From NCBI GenBank assembly GCA_009917445.1, contig QZEE01000015.1, positions 1-64,000 on the forward strand: a DNA stretch of 64,000 nucleotides, written 5' to 3'. The notes under the pieces are model-generated. The model ran no database searches and was not told where the DNA came from. It saw only the letters and a program-made list of their open reading frames with translations. The position numbers and the translations under genes were made by a program. Below are positions 7,750 to 16,711 of the stretch, in pieces; positions within the stretch are counted from its first letter, which is position 1, and every line of letters starts with the position of its first letter. Source of the DNA: a bacterium D16-76. Lineage in GTDB: Bacteria > Bacillota > Clostridia > Oscillospirales > Acutalibacteraceae.

Positions 7750-8838
7750 ATGGAAAGGGTTCTGATAGCTATGAGCGGCGGTGTGGATTCCAGCGTTTCT
7801 GCCCTGCTGGTCAAACAGGCCGGGCTGGACGCCATTGGCGTCACCCTCAGCCTGCAAAAAAATTGCCAGGAGGAATTATTCCCCGGGGAAAAAACCTGCT
7901 GCTCTGTTGACGATGTCAACGACGCCCGCCGCGTCTGCGCCCGCCTGGGCCTGCCTTTTTATGTGTTTAATTTTCAGGACGATTTCCAGGCCCACGTCAT
8001 CGACCCCTTCGTTTCCGCCTATCAAAACGGCCAGACCCCCAACCCCTGTATCGACTGCAATAAGCATATAAAATTCGGCAAGCTTCTCCGCCGCGCCCAA
8101 GAGATCGGCTGTACCGCCGTGGCCACCGGCCATTATGCCCGCGTAGAGCAGGACAAGGCCACCGGCCGTTACCTGCTGAAAACCGGCCTGGACCCGCAGA
8201 AAGACCAAAGCTACATGCTCTATTCTCTTACGCAAGAGCAGCTTTCCCGCGTCCGCTTCCCCTTGGGCTCCCTTACAAAAGGAGAGGTGCGGCAGTTAGC
8301 CGAAGAAAACGGTCTCATAAACGCCCACAAGCGCGACAGCCAGGATATTTGCTTTGTCCCGGACGGTGACTACGCCCGCTTCATTGAGGAGTACACCCAT
8401 GCATCCTTCCCCCCCGGGGACTTTGTCAGTCCTACCGGCCAGGTGTACGGTAGGCATAAGGGCATCATCCACTATACCATCGGCCAGCGCAAGGGCCTGG
8501 GGATTTCCTTCCCCCAGCCCATGTATGTCACAAAAATCGACCCTTTAAGCCGCCAGGTCACCCTTGCCCCCCACGAAGCCCTTTTTGCCCGCACTGTCAC
8601 CGCCCACACCGTCAACCTGATTGCCGCCGCGTCCCTGCCCACCCCTGTCCGCGCCCAGGTAAAGCTTCGCTACCGCCACGCCCCCCAGCCCGCCACAGTC
8701 CAGCAGACAGGCCCGGACCAGCTAACCGTCGTTTTCGACGAGCCCCAGCGCGCCCCCACCCCCGGCCAGGCGCTGGTGGCTTATGACGGGGACATAGTCA
8801 TTGGCGGCGGCATAATTGGAAAGGAGGGAAACCCATGA
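7750..8838 (+). CDS. mnmA: tRNA 2-thiouridine(34) synthase
   Basis: ATP-dependent thiouridylase that installs the 2-thio group on U34 of the tRNAs for Lys, Glu and Gln. The PP-loop SGGVDSS lies at residues 9-15. The two catalytic cysteines are visible as C103 in NPCIDCNKHIKFG and C201 in DSQDICFVPDGDY, and KDQSYMLY is the tRNA-contacting segment. The length (362) is normal. AAGGAGG lies 7 bp before the ATG. It heads a plus-strand run, and its stop codon overlaps the start of the next gene (ATGA), indicating translational coupling. A cysteine desulfurase (IscS) must supply the sulphur but is not in the window. Confidence 0.96.
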   Translation: MERVLIAMSGGVDSSVSALLVKQAGLDAIGVTLSLQKNCQEELFPGEKTCCSVDDVNDARRVCARLGLPFYVFNFQDDFQAHVIDPFVSAYQNGQTPNPCIDCNKHIKFGKLLRRAQEIGCTAVATGHYARVEQDKATGRYLLKTGLDPQKDQSYMLYSLTQEQLSRVRFPLGSLTKGEVRQLAEENGLINAHKRDSQDICFVPDGDYARFIEEYTHASFPPGDFVSPTGQVYGRHKGIIHYTIGQRKGLGISFPQPMYVTKIDPLSRQVTLAPHEALFARTVTAHTVNLIAAASLPTPVRAQVKLRYRHAPQPATVQQTGPDQLTVVFDEPQRAPTPGQALVAYDGDIVIGGGIIGKEGNP

Positions 8839-10055
8839 AAACACAGCGCCCCTATCCCCACGTAGAAATCAGCAAACGCGCCGCTTCCCGCATCCAGCCC
8901 GGCCACCCCTGGGTCTTTGACAACGAGATCACAAACCAGGAGGGCCCCTTTGAGGACGGCGCCCTCTGCGATGTCCTCAGCCCCAAAGGGCGGTACCTGG
9001 GCACCGGGTTTTACAACAGCCATTCCAAAATACGGGTGCGCATCCTGTCCCGCAACGCCAACGACAAATTTGACGAAAGCTTCTACCTCCGCCGCGTCCG
9101 CTATGCCTGGGAGTACCGCAAGGCTGTCCTGGAAAAAGGCTCGGGTTCTTTCCGCTTGGTCTTTGGCGAGGCCGACCACTTCCCCGGCCTCACCGTGGAT
9201 AAATTCGGCCCTGTCCTGGTAACCCAGACCCTCTCCCTGGGCATTGAGAAAATAAAGCCCCTGCTGTTTCCTCTTTTGGCCCAAGTGCTGGAGGAAGACG
9301 GCCTCCCCGTGGCCGGCATCTACGAGCGCAACGACGTGCGTGTCCGCGGGCTGGAGGGCCTGCCCGAAAACACCGGCTGGTACCCCCTGCCCGGCCGGGC
9401 AGCCCCCACGGAAACCACCACGGAGATTGAGGAAAACGGCATCCGCTATTTGGTGGATTTTGCAAACGGCCAGAAGACCGGCTTCTTTCTCGACCAAAAG
9501 TACAACCGGGCCGCAGCCGCCCGCCTGGCCCCCGGCCGCCGCGTGCTGGACTGCTTTACCCATACAGGCTCCTTTGGCCTGAACTGCGCCAAAGCCGGCG
9601 CGGCGCGGGTCCATTCTGTAGATGTCTCGGAAACCGCCATTGCCTGCGCGAAAGAGAATTGTGCCCGCAACGGCCTTAGCCACATGGTCGAGTACCAGGC
9701 CGCCAACGTTTTTGACCTGCTGCCCGCCCTGGCCCCCGGCCAGTACGACTACATTATCCTGGACCCGCCTGCCTTTACCAAGTCCGGCAAGACCGTAGAC
9801 AGCGCCGAGCGCGGTTATAAGGAGATCAATTACCGCGCCATGAAGGCCCTGCCCCGGGGCGGGTATTTGGCTACCTGCTCCTGTTCCCATTTCATGGGGG
9901 ACGCCCGTTTCCGGGCTATGCTGCAAAGCGCCGCCCACGATGCCGGGGTCGAGCTGCGTTTGATCGAAGCCCGGGCCCAGGGCCCAGACCACCCCGTCCT
10001 GTGGAATGTGCCCGAGACCGATTACCTGAAATTTTACCTTTTGCAGATCGTATAA
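8835..10055 (+). CDS. Class I SAM-dependent rRNA methyltransferase, RlmI/YccW type
   Basis: Predicted 23S rRNA (cytosine-C5) methyltransferase-like protein. An N-terminal PUA-like RNA-binding segment (residues 1-85, containing HPWVFDNEI) is followed by a linker domain and a Rossmann methyltransferase. The SAM motif is CFTHTGSFGLNCAKAG with the acidic VDVSE strand, and the catalytic motif is ILDPPAF followed by CSCSHFM. At 406 residues it is close to E. coli RlmI. It overlaps mnmA by 4 bp, pairing tRNA and rRNA modification genes in one transcript. The exact rRNA target is inferred only from the family. Confidence 0.87.
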   Translation: MKTQRPYPHVEISKRAASRIQPGHPWVFDNEITNQEGPFEDGALCDVLSPKGRYLGTGFYNSHSKIRVRILSRNANDKFDESFYLRRVRYAWEYRKAVLEKGSGSFRLVFGEADHFPGLTVDKFGPVLVTQTLSLGIEKIKPLLFPLLAQVLEEDGLPVAGIYERNDVRVRGLEGLPENTGWYPLPGRAAPTETTTEIEENGIRYLVDFANGQKTGFFLDQKYNRAAAARLAPGRRVLDCFTHTGSFGLNCAKAGAARVHSVDVSETAIACAKENCARNGLSHMVEYQAANVFDLLPALAPGQYDYIILDPPAFTKSGKTVDSAERGYKEINYRAMKALPRGGYLATCSCSHFMGDARFRAMLQSAAHDAGVELRLIEARAQGPDHPVLWNVPETDYLKFYLLQIV

Positions 10056-10067
10056 AGGAGGGTTTTT

Positions 10068-10610
10068 ATGCAAGCCAATCCCCAAGCCGCCCTGCTGGTA
10101 GTAGACGTGCAGCAGGCCCTAATAGACAGCCGCCCCTGGAAAGCCGCCCGGATGTTAAAGGCTGTCCATACCTTACTGCAAGCTTTCCGACAGGCAGGCG
10201 CCCCTGTGGTGTTCGTGCGGCACGATGACAGCCCGGGCCCGGGCCTGGCCTATGGCTCCCCGGGCTGGCAGGTAGCCCGGCAGATAGCCCCCGTGCAGGG
10301 GGAACGGATCTTTGACAAAAAGTATAACAGCGCCTTTCTGCACACCGGCCTGGGGGCCTATCTAAAGCGCCTGGGGGTAAAGGACCTGGTGGTGGTGGGC
10401 ATGCAAACCGAGTATTGCATCGACGCCACCATAAAGTCGGCCTTTGAGCAGGGCTACCGGGTGCTCATCCCCCAGGGCGGCGTCACCACCTTCCGCAATG
10501 GCAGGCTGCCGGCCCGCAAAATCAACCGGCTGTTTTACCATCATATATGGGCTGGCCGCTATGGGGAGGTCCTTCCCCCAGCGGCGGTTATAAAGGAGGC
10601 AGGGCTATGA
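10068..10610 (+). CDS. Isochorismatase-family cysteine hydrolase
   Basis: An alpha/beta hydrolase of the isochorismatase/nicotinamidase superfamily, 180 residues. The catalytic Asp is D13 in LLVVDVQQALID, the Lys is in the DKKYNSAF segment, and the nucleophile Cys is in MQTEYCIDAT, giving the Asp-Lys-Cys triad. The cis-peptide region VVVGM is present. It follows the methyltransferase gene by 12 bp, with AAAGGAGG before the ATG, and its stop overlaps the next start (ATGA). The substrate (nicotinamide, isochorismate or another amide) cannot be told from sequence. Confidence 0.87.
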   Translation: MQANPQAALLVVDVQQALIDSRPWKAARMLKAVHTLLQAFRQAGAPVVFVRHDDSPGPGLAYGSPGWQVARQIAPVQGERIFDKKYNSAFLHTGLGAYLKRLGVKDLVVVGMQTEYCIDATIKSAFEQGYRVLIPQGGVTTFRNGRLPARKINRLFYHHIWAGRYGEVLPPAAVIKEAGL

Positions 10611-11038
10611 GCATCGATTTATTTTCGTACAAGCTGGGGGCCGCGGACTGTTTTTGTGAAATGGTGCGGGCCGGGGTAAAAAGCCTGGCCCTAAGCCACC
10701 CCTGCGCTACCCGGGAGGAGCGGGACAGCTTTTTGCCGGGGTTCCAAAAGCTGTGCGCCCAGTACGGCGTGAAAATGTACCAGGAGGATGAACCCCTGCT
10801 TACGGACCTTTTCCCCATCTCCATGAATAAAGGCAAATTTAACGTGCTGTTTTATCAAGAGGATAAGGTGCTGCAGGAATATTTAGCCCTAAAAGAAGAA
10901 AAGCGTGCCGCCCAAGCGGCGGGCGCTTATGTAGGGGAGAAGCGGCGGGAAATCGCCCGGCGGTACGGCAGGCTGTTGTCTTATAGCGACGAGGGCATGG
11001 AGCGTTTGCTGGCCGGGAATCAGGAGAAGGAATTATGA
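10607..11038 (+). CDS. Uncharacterised protein (143 residues)
   Basis: I do not recognise a family. The start at 10607 overlaps the upstream stop (ATGA), with AAAGGAGG just before it. The protein is soluble, mixed alpha/beta, with a charged C-terminal helix rich in Lys, Arg and Glu from about residue 95. It contains DLFPISMNKGKFNVLFYQ. It ends in another ATGA overlap with the peptidase E gene, so it is translated with that gene. The pairing with a cysteine hydrolase and peptidase E suggests a shared catabolic or housekeeping role, but nothing more specific. Confidence 0.75.
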   Translation: MSIDLFSYKLGAADCFCEMVRAGVKSLALSHPCATREERDSFLPGFQKLCAQYGVKMYQEDEPLLTDLFPISMNKGKFNVLFYQEDKVLQEYLALKEEKRAAQAAGAYVGEKRREIARRYGRLLSYSDEGMERLLAGNQEKEL

Positions 11039-11739
11039 GGCGTATTTTTGCAAACGGTGGGGGCAGCGGGCCGGCTGCGGCGGAAGCATACCGCCGGTTT
11101 GGCCGTGTGCTGGATAAAACCAAGCCCCTCTTATATGTGCCCCTGGCTATGGAGCCTGACCTATATCCCAGCTGCCTGGAATGGGTCACTGGGGAGCTGG
11201 AAGGGCTGGGCGTGAAAATAGAAATGGTGTGCTCGGGCCAGGAGATGGCCGGGCTTGCGCTCGAGAGCTTCTGCGGCATTTTCATAGGCGGCGGCAACAC
11301 CTACCGCCTGCTGTATGAGCTGAAAGAGAGCGGCGCTTTCCTGAAGCTGCGGGACTATTTGGAAAGCGGCGGCCCGGTCTTTGGGGGCAGCGCGGGGGCC
11401 ATCCTTTTGGGGAAGGATATCAACACTTGCCGGTACGCGGACAAAAACCAGACAGGCTTAGAAGACACAAGGGGCCTGGACGTACTGGGCGGGCTCTCCC
11501 TGCTGTGCCACTATGGCAACGAGGACGAAGATATCACCCAAAAACACACCGGCCATCTGTTAGAGCTTTCCCGCAAGGGGCAGGTGATCCTGGCCCTGCC
11601 GGAAGAAGACACGGTTCTGTTGGCCGGGGAAAAGATGGAGGTCATAGGCACCCGGCCCTATTATCGATTTGCAGAAGGAAGAAAGGAATGTGAAGAAGAT
11701 GTCTATGAAGCTAAACCGGGAACTGCCCCTGCCCCTTGA
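11035..11739 (+). CDS. Peptidase E-like serine peptidase (family S51)
   Basis: Predicted cytoplasmic dipeptidase-type enzyme with a class I glutamine amidotransferase-like fold. The nucleophile elbow GGSAGAI places Ser119; upstream IFIGGGNTYRLL is the conserved oxyanion strand, and LCHYGNEDED and VILALPEEDTVLL follow as in the S51 family. Some members cleave Asp-X dipeptides and others act as cyanophycinase; the length (234) fits the dipeptidase-like group. Its end overlaps the 5' end of the DAHP synthase gene by about 40 bp in another frame. Confidence 0.82.
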   Translation: MRRIFANGGGSGPAAAEAYRRFGRVLDKTKPLLYVPLAMEPDLYPSCLEWVTGELEGLGVKIEMVCSGQEMAGLALESFCGIFIGGGNTYRLLYELKESGAFLKLRDYLESGGPVFGGSAGAILLGKDINTCRYADKNQTGLEDTRGLDVLGGLSLLCHYGNEDEDITQKHTGHLLELSRKGQVILALPEEDTVLLAGEKMEVIGTRPYYRFAEGRKECEEDVYEAKPGTAPAP

Positions 11740-12727
11740 CTTAAAGGCCCAGTACCCTCTGTCCGCAAGCCTGCGGGAGATGAAAGCCAGGCGGGATAAG
11801 GAGGTCCGGGGCATTTTTGCCGGGCAGTCGGAAAAATTTGTGGTGATCATCGGCCCCTGTTCGGCAGACCAGGAGGATTCGGTGCTGGAATACGTGTACC
11901 GCTTGGCAAAGGTAAACGAAAAGGTTAAGGAAAAGCTGTTCCTGATCCCCCGGGTCTATACCAACAAGCCCCGCACCACCGGCGAGGGCTATAAGGGCAT
12001 GCTGCACCAGCCCTCCCCAGACAAGGCCCCGGACCTGCTGGGGGGCATTATTGCCATACGCCGCCTGCACATCCGCGTTATGGAGGAATGTGCCCTTACG
12101 GCCGCTGATGAAATGCTGTACCCGGAAAACCGCAGCTACCTGGATGACGTACTCACCTACGAGGCCATTGGGGCCCGCTCGGTAGAAAACCAGCAGCACC
12201 GCCTTACCGCCAGCGGCATGGACATCCCCGTAGGCATGAAAAACCCCACCAGCGGCGATTTGGCTGTTATGCTCAACTCCATACAGGCGGCCCAGGCCGG
12301 GCACACCTTCATTTACCGGGGCAACGACGCCACCACCACCGGCAACCCTTTGGCCCATGCCATCCTGCGGGGGGGCGTAGACAAATACGGCACCTGCGTG
12401 CCCAACTACCACTACGAAGACCTGACCCGCCTGTGTGAGCTCTACAAAGCCCGGGACCTGCAAAACCCGGCGGTGATCGTAGACGCGAACCATTCCAACT
12501 CCAACAAAAAATACAAGGAACAGGTGCGCATTGTAAGCGAGGTCCTACACAGCCGCCAATATAACCCGGCCCTGCGCCCCCTGATAAAAGGCGTCATGGT
12601 AGAAAGCTACCTGGAAGAAGGCTCGCAGCCCATTGGCCAGGGCACCTACGGCAAATCCATCACCGACCCCTGCCTGGGCTGGGAAGACACGGAAAAGCTC
12701 CTGTACTCCATTGCCGAGCGGGTCTAA
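11699..12727 (+). CDS. 3-deoxy-7-phosphoheptulonate (DAHP) synthase, class I
   Basis: First enzyme of the shikimate pathway, condensing phosphoenolpyruvate and erythrose-4-phosphate. The family hallmarks are GPCSADQEDS near residue 55, RVYTNKPRTTGEGYKGM and VDANHSNSNKKY. At about 342 residues it is the AroF/G/H (class I-alpha) type, not the smaller AroA-chorismate mutase type common in Firmicutes. Starts at 11669, 11690 (GTG) and 11699 are possible; I prefer 11699, which has AAAGGA 11 bp upstream and the least overlap with the peptidase gene. Feedback sensitivity cannot be read here. It ends the plus-strand run. Confidence 0.92.
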   Translation: MSMKLNRELPLPLDLKAQYPLSASLREMKARRDKEVRGIFAGQSEKFVVIIGPCSADQEDSVLEYVYRLAKVNEKVKEKLFLIPRVYTNKPRTTGEGYKGMLHQPSPDKAPDLLGGIIAIRRLHIRVMEECALTAADEMLYPENRSYLDDVLTYEAIGARSVENQQHRLTASGMDIPVGMKNPTSGDLAVMLNSIQAAQAGHTFIYRGNDATTTGNPLAHAILRGGVDKYGTCVPNYHYEDLTRLCELYKARDLQNPAVIVDANHSNSNKKYKEQVRIVSEVLHSRQYNPALRPLIKGVMVESYLEEGSQPIGQGTYGKSITDPCLGWEDTEKLLYSIAERV

Positions 12728-12805
12728 CCCGGCACCACCCACCCTGCCCAAGAAACTCCCTGTAAGGCAAAGTGGCGCAGCCATCAAAACAATAAAAGCA
12801 TAAAA

Positions 12806-12862
12806 CGCACCCACGTACCGGTACCGGGCCATAAGCGCTGCGGATACTTCTACGTGGGTGCG
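12806..12862 (+). repeat. Family A structured repeat (copy 1)
   Basis: A perfect 12-bp stem CGCACCCACGTA (12806-12817) / TACGTGGGTGCG (12851-12862) encloses a loop with GGTACCGGGC. The same plan occurs on the minus strand at 37929-37988 and, more diverged, at 16612-16666. It lies between two convergent genes and may also help end transcription. Confidence 0.7.
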
Positions 12863-12878
12863 AGTCTATTTTCGGGTC

Positions 12879-12901
12879 AAACATTCCCGACGGGAATGTT
12901 T
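12879..12901. repeat. Short inserted hairpin (AAACATTCCC type)
   Basis: An 11-bp stem AAACATTCCCG / CGGGAATGTTT with a 1-nt centre, lying between family A copy 1 and a CCCCTTcTTTTcAAAAGGGG palindrome. Hairpins of the same size but different sequence occupy comparable spots at 28660-28684, 33542-33564, 41500-41526 and 49959-49979. Confidence 0.55.
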
Positions 12902-12950
12902 CCCCTTCTTTTCAAAAGGGGTTGTGGGGTTTGGGGCAAAGCCCCAAGGT

Positions 12951-13907
12951 CTACTCCCGAGGCTGCTGCAAAAATTCCTCTACGCGGTAGCGGGGGCGGG
13001 CTTTGACTTCGCTGTAGATTTTGCCGACGTAGCCGCCGACGACGCCCAGGCAGAGCATTTGCAGGCCGCCTAAGAGCCAGATAGAGCAGACGATGGCGGT
13101 CCACCCGGAGACGGCCCAGCCGGCGAAATAGGAGATGAGGGCGTAAAGCAGGCCGAAAACGCTGAGGATGGAGACAATGATGCCGAAGTTGGAGATGAGC
13201 TTTAAGGGCTTTACACTGAAGCTGGATATGCCGTCCAGAGCCAGGGCCACCATCTTTTTCAGGGGGTATTTGGATTCGCCGGCAAAGCGCTCGTGGCGGT
13301 CGTAATAGACATAGTCGCTCTTATAGCCGATGAGGGGCACCATGCCCCGCAAAAACAGGTTTACTTCCTTATACTCCGCTAAACCCTCTAAGGCCCGGCG
13401 GCTCATGAGGCGGTAGTCGGCGTGGTTAAATACCACGTCTACCCCCAGCAGGCGGAGGACCTTGTAATAGCCCTCGGCGGTGGTGCGCTTGAACCAGGTG
13501 TCGGTGTCCCGCTTGTTGCGCACACCGTAGACCACATCGCAGCCTTCCAGGTACTTCTGCACAAACTTGTCCAGGGCGTCCACATCGTCCTGCAAGTCGG
13601 CGTCCAGGCTGATCGCGCAGTCGCACAGGGGCATAGCGGTCATTAAGCCGCACAGCAGGGCGTTTTGGTGGCCCCGGTTGTGGGCCAGCTTTACGCCCTC
13701 TACATAGTGGTTCTCTTTGTGCAGGCGGGTGATGATCTCCCAGGTTTTGTCCTTGCTGCCGTCGTTTACCAGCAGCATACGGCTTTTCCCATTGGCCAAA
13801 CCCTGGGCCTGCATGGCGTCAAATTTAGCGGTAAGGCGCTTTACGGTTTCTTCCAGCACCTCTTCTTCGTTATAGCAGGGTATTACAAAATATACGGTGG
13901 GATTCAT
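12951..13907 (-). CDS. Polyprenyl-phosphate glycosyltransferase, GT2 family
   Basis: DPM1/GtrB-like enzyme that transfers a sugar from a nucleotide donor to polyprenyl phosphate at the inner membrane face. The N terminus reads YFVIPCYNEEEVLEET; LVNDGSKDKTWEI and the metal-binding DADLQDD follow. Two C-terminal hydrophobic helices (about residues 235-305) anchor it. The length (318) is typical. Its start overlaps the stop of the upstream YfhO gene (ATGA on the minus strand), so the lipid-linked sugar it makes probably feeds that membrane protein. Confidence 0.92.
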   Translation of the reverse strand: MNPTVYFVIPCYNEEEVLEETVKRLTAKFDAMQAQGLANGKSRMLLVNDGSKDKTWEIITRLHKENHYVEGVKLAHNRGHQNALLCGLMTAMPLCDCAISLDADLQDDVDALDKFVQKYLEGCDVVYGVRNKRDTDTWFKRTTAEGYYKVLRLLGVDVVFNHADYRLMSRRALEGLAEYKEVNLFLRGMVPLIGYKSDYVYYDRHERFAGESKYPLKKMVALALDGISSFSVKPLKLISNFGIIVSILSVFGLLYALISYFAGWAVSGWTAIVCSIWLLGGLQMLCLGVVGGYVGKIYSEVKARPRYRVEEFLQQPRE

Positions 13908-16528
13908 GGCTTGGGTTCCTCCTGTTTCTCAGGTTCTTCTATGTCCGGCGAAAGGGAATCGGCGTAAGGCACCGGGGGCTCTTCTTCCTCCGCGGCAGCC
14001 GTAAAGGGCCCGGGCCCTGGGGGCTCGTCCGGCGGCAGGGCTGCCTGGCGGGTGTTTTTCAGCACCATGGCCCCCGGCCGCAGGAACGTTGCCTGGCGCC
14101 CCTTGGCGTAATCGGCAAAGCGCCCGCAGCGCATAAGGCGAGGCCCTGCCGGCAAGGGCTTTTTGCCCAGGCGGCGCGCCAGCACCAAATAAACGGCCAG
14201 CAGGCCCGCCGAGGCTACCGTGGCCACTACCCCCGCCATGAGCCCGGGGGTGCGGTAGGTAAACTCAATCTGTACCTGTTCGCCTACCGGGGCCACCACG
14301 GCCATAAAGCCCACGTTGGCCCGTACAATCTCCGTAGGCTCGCCGTTGACTTTGGCAGACCACCCCGCCTCATAGGGCACGCTGAAAAACACCAGCTCTT
14401 CCGTATTCGTATCTAAAGTGGCTGAAAACCCGCTGCCCGTATATTGGAAGGACTGGCAGGCCGAAGCAGCCCGGTCCAGGCAGTCGTTATAATAGAACTC
14501 CTGGCTGCAGGTGCGGTTTTCCTCTGGCAGATGGGCCAAAAGGCCACCGTACTTTTCCGCGTCCTGGTCTTCCAGCACCAGGGCCCGCAGCATCAGCAGT
14601 TCCCGGTTCCCGGGGGTAGAGTCTGTGCCCTTGCTGAGCTGTTCGTACTCGCTGCGGGTCAGGTAGTAATCGTAAGAAAAGCCCATGGGGATGTAATACT
14701 GGTTCTCCCAAATATCAAAGCCGTTGGCGTTGCCGTAGTAGGCCCACCCGGGCATGGCCGGGTCGTCCGATTCCTCCCCAGCAAAGAAGTCGCTGTCGTG
14801 GTCGTCGTCAAACAGCCAGTGCACCGAGGTAAGCCCCCGCAGCCCATAGTGGCTCACCTCTGGCCGTGAAGCCACGTCCCGCTGGACGCCGATGGAGCTG
14901 TAAAACTCCATAACAGACCCCGGCACAATGCTGTGGAAGGCCTGTATGGTAGGCACCTTCCAGAACATGCCCGCGTTGTCTGTAGACTCGTAAAAATCCG
15001 ACCGGCACTCCTGCAGGTCCGGCAGGTCTACACCCGCGCCGCCGTTTAAAGAGTAGGGGATCAGGTGGTCCCAGGTGTAGTCCGACTGGGTCTTGCCCAA
15101 AGCGATAAAGAACAGCGAATAAAGCACCGACACCGCCGAAAGCCCCCACATGGCCCCCCGCTGGAAAGCCTTGCGGCTCCCGCGCCGGAAGGTGAACAGG
15201 TACACCAGCACCCCCAGGGACAGCAGGGATACCGCCACGTAGCTCCAAAACCGGGTGGGGTACTGCATCAGCCCAAAGGAGACCTCTTTTTCCCCGTCCA
15301 CGGTTTCCGAAACCGGTGTAAAGCCCACAATGGCGGCAATAGCCAGGGTGATGGAAAGGGTCCAGGTAATCGCCCGCTTCCAGTCCACCCGGGCTTCCTC
15401 CAAAGCCATGACCGTAGCCAAAGCCATCACCAGGGTGAGCATGTAGAACCACCGGGCGTAATAGGCGCTGTTCATCATCTGGAAAGCCGAGTTGAGCCCC
15501 GGCACCAGCGCCATAAGGAAAAGCACCCACAACAGCTTCTTCAGCCAGTGCTTCCTTCTCAATTGCAGCCACCCAATGACCCCGGACATGCTGAAAAGCG
15601 GCAGCCACGCCCCCAAGGACGCCCACCGGGATTCCGAATCCGGTGTAAAGTTGGGCCGGGCGGGCAGGTCCGGCGGGAAGAAGAAGCACTCTAAAATATG
15701 CAGGTAGCGCTGGTTTTTATTGTAGAGCACCGCGTTCCAGCCGTTGATGATGTTGCTGGTACGGGTATTTTGCAGCACCGCCAGTATAGAAGGGACCAGC
15801 AGGCAGCAGGAGATGCCCACCCCCAGCACCGCTTCCAGGGCCAAAAAGAGGAAATCCCGTAAAGAAAGCCGCCAATCCCCCCACAGCATACGCAGGAAGA
15901 AGTAGATGAGGGTAAAGGTCACCTGCCCCACAAAGAAGTAATAGTTTACCAGGCAGCACCCAGCCACCGCCAAAGCGAAAAGCCCCCGGCGGCGCGTAGC
16001 CATATATTCGTCCAGCGCCGCCAGCAGCAGCGGGAAGAACACAATGGCCTCGTGGAAATGGTTAAAGAAAATGTTATAGATGGAGAACCCGGAAAAGGCG
16101 TACAGCAAAGACCCGATCAGCGCTGTATCCGGGGTTTTGGTATACCGGTGCAGGTAAACGTACCCGGTAAGGGACGCGCAGGCAAATTTCAGCATAAACA
16201 GCGGCCCCATCATAAACTGCATCCACTCCGAGGGGAAGGGGATGGTCAGCCAGAAAAAGGGGCTGCCCAACAAGTAAAAGGAGTAAGAGCCCACAAAGTT
16301 TACGCCCAGATCCGTATGCTGGTTCCACCCGATCTGCCCCGCCCGCACCGCGTCATGGGCCAGCCGGTAAAAAGGCACCTGCTGCACGTTAAAGTCCCCG
16401 TAAAACAGGAACCGCCCCCCATCCACCGCCATAAAGGGCAGGAAAACCAGGGCCGAAAGCCCCAGCCCCAGAAAAAAAGCCCGCATGTAATAGTTTCGTT
16501 TCCCCTGCCGTCCTTTTATCACTGGCAC
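13904..16528 (-). CDS. YfhO family integral membrane protein (GT-C-like)
   Basis: Large polytopic membrane protein of about 874 residues. About twelve hydrophobic helices run from residue 15 to 460 and one near residue 780, with a large extracytoplasmic domain between them. YfhO-family proteins are GT-C-type glycosyltransferases thought to use polyprenyl-phosphate sugars to decorate lipoteichoic acid. Coupling to the GT2 gene supports that role. I chose a GTG start at 16528 because AGGAGG lies 4 bp upstream; the longer frame has no SD. The C-terminal tail is Pro/Glu-rich and cytoplasmic (EEEEPPVPYADSL). The sugar and acceptor are unknown. Confidence 0.85.
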   Translation of the reverse strand: MPVIKGRQGKRNYYMRAFFLGLGLSALVFLPFMAVDGGRFLFYGDFNVQQVPFYRLAHDAVRAGQIGWNQHTDLGVNFVGSYSFYLLGSPFFWLTIPFPSEWMQFMMGPLFMLKFACASLTGYVYLHRYTKTPDTALIGSLLYAFSGFSIYNIFFNHFHEAIVFFPLLLAALDEYMATRRRGLFALAVAGCCLVNYYFFVGQVTFTLIYFFLRMLWGDWRLSLRDFLFLALEAVLGVGISCCLLVPSILAVLQNTRTSNIINGWNAVLYNKNQRYLHILECFFFPPDLPARPNFTPDSESRWASLGAWLPLFSMSGVIGWLQLRRKHWLKKLLWVLFLMALVPGLNSAFQMMNSAYYARWFYMLTLVMALATVMALEEARVDWKRAITWTLSITLAIAAIVGFTPVSETVDGEKEVSFGLMQYPTRFWSYVAVSLLSLGVLVYLFTFRRGSRKAFQRGAMWGLSAVSVLYSLFFIALGKTQSDYTWDHLIPYSLNGGAGVDLPDLQECRSDFYESTDNAGMFWKVPTIQAFHSIVPGSVMEFYSSIGVQRDVASRPEVSHYGLRGLTSVHWLFDDDHDSDFFAGEESDDPAMPGWAYYGNANGFDIWENQYYIPMGFSYDYYLTRSEYEQLSKGTDSTPGNRELLMLRALVLEDQDAEKYGGLLAHLPEENRTCSQEFYYNDCLDRAASACQSFQYTGSGFSATLDTNTEELVFFSVPYEAGWSAKVNGEPTEIVRANVGFMAVVAPVGEQVQIEFTYRTPGLMAGVVATVASAGLLAVYLVLARRLGKKPLPAGPRLMRCGRFADYAKGRQATFLRPGAMVLKNTRQAALPPDEPPGPGPFTAAAEEEEPPVPYADSLSPDIEEPEKQEEPKP

Positions 16529-16576
16529 GTTACCTCCTAAGGTCAAGGCCGCGAGACGCTGTCTCGCGCTCTGCGA

Positions 16577-16666
16577 CCCCTTTTGGAAAAGGGGTCGACC
16601 CTAAAACTAACCGCCCCAACGCCGGTGGCCCCAGGGCCGTTACGGCCCGGTACCCCGGCGTGGGCG
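16577..16666 (-). repeat. Family A structured repeat (copy 3) with CCCCTTTT/AAAAGGGG stem
   Basis: On the minus strand: a partly paired CGCCCACGCCGG arm, GGTACCGGGC, and a closing arm, then GACCCCTTTTccAAAAGGGGTC. The order is the same as in copies 1 and 2. It lies in the 336-bp gap between the YfhO gene and the dehydrogenase gene, together with family D copy 1. Confidence 0.55.
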
Positions 16667-16711
16667 TATTCTTAAAATTTTTCTTTTTTTAGATCGCTGC
16701 GCGGCACCCGC

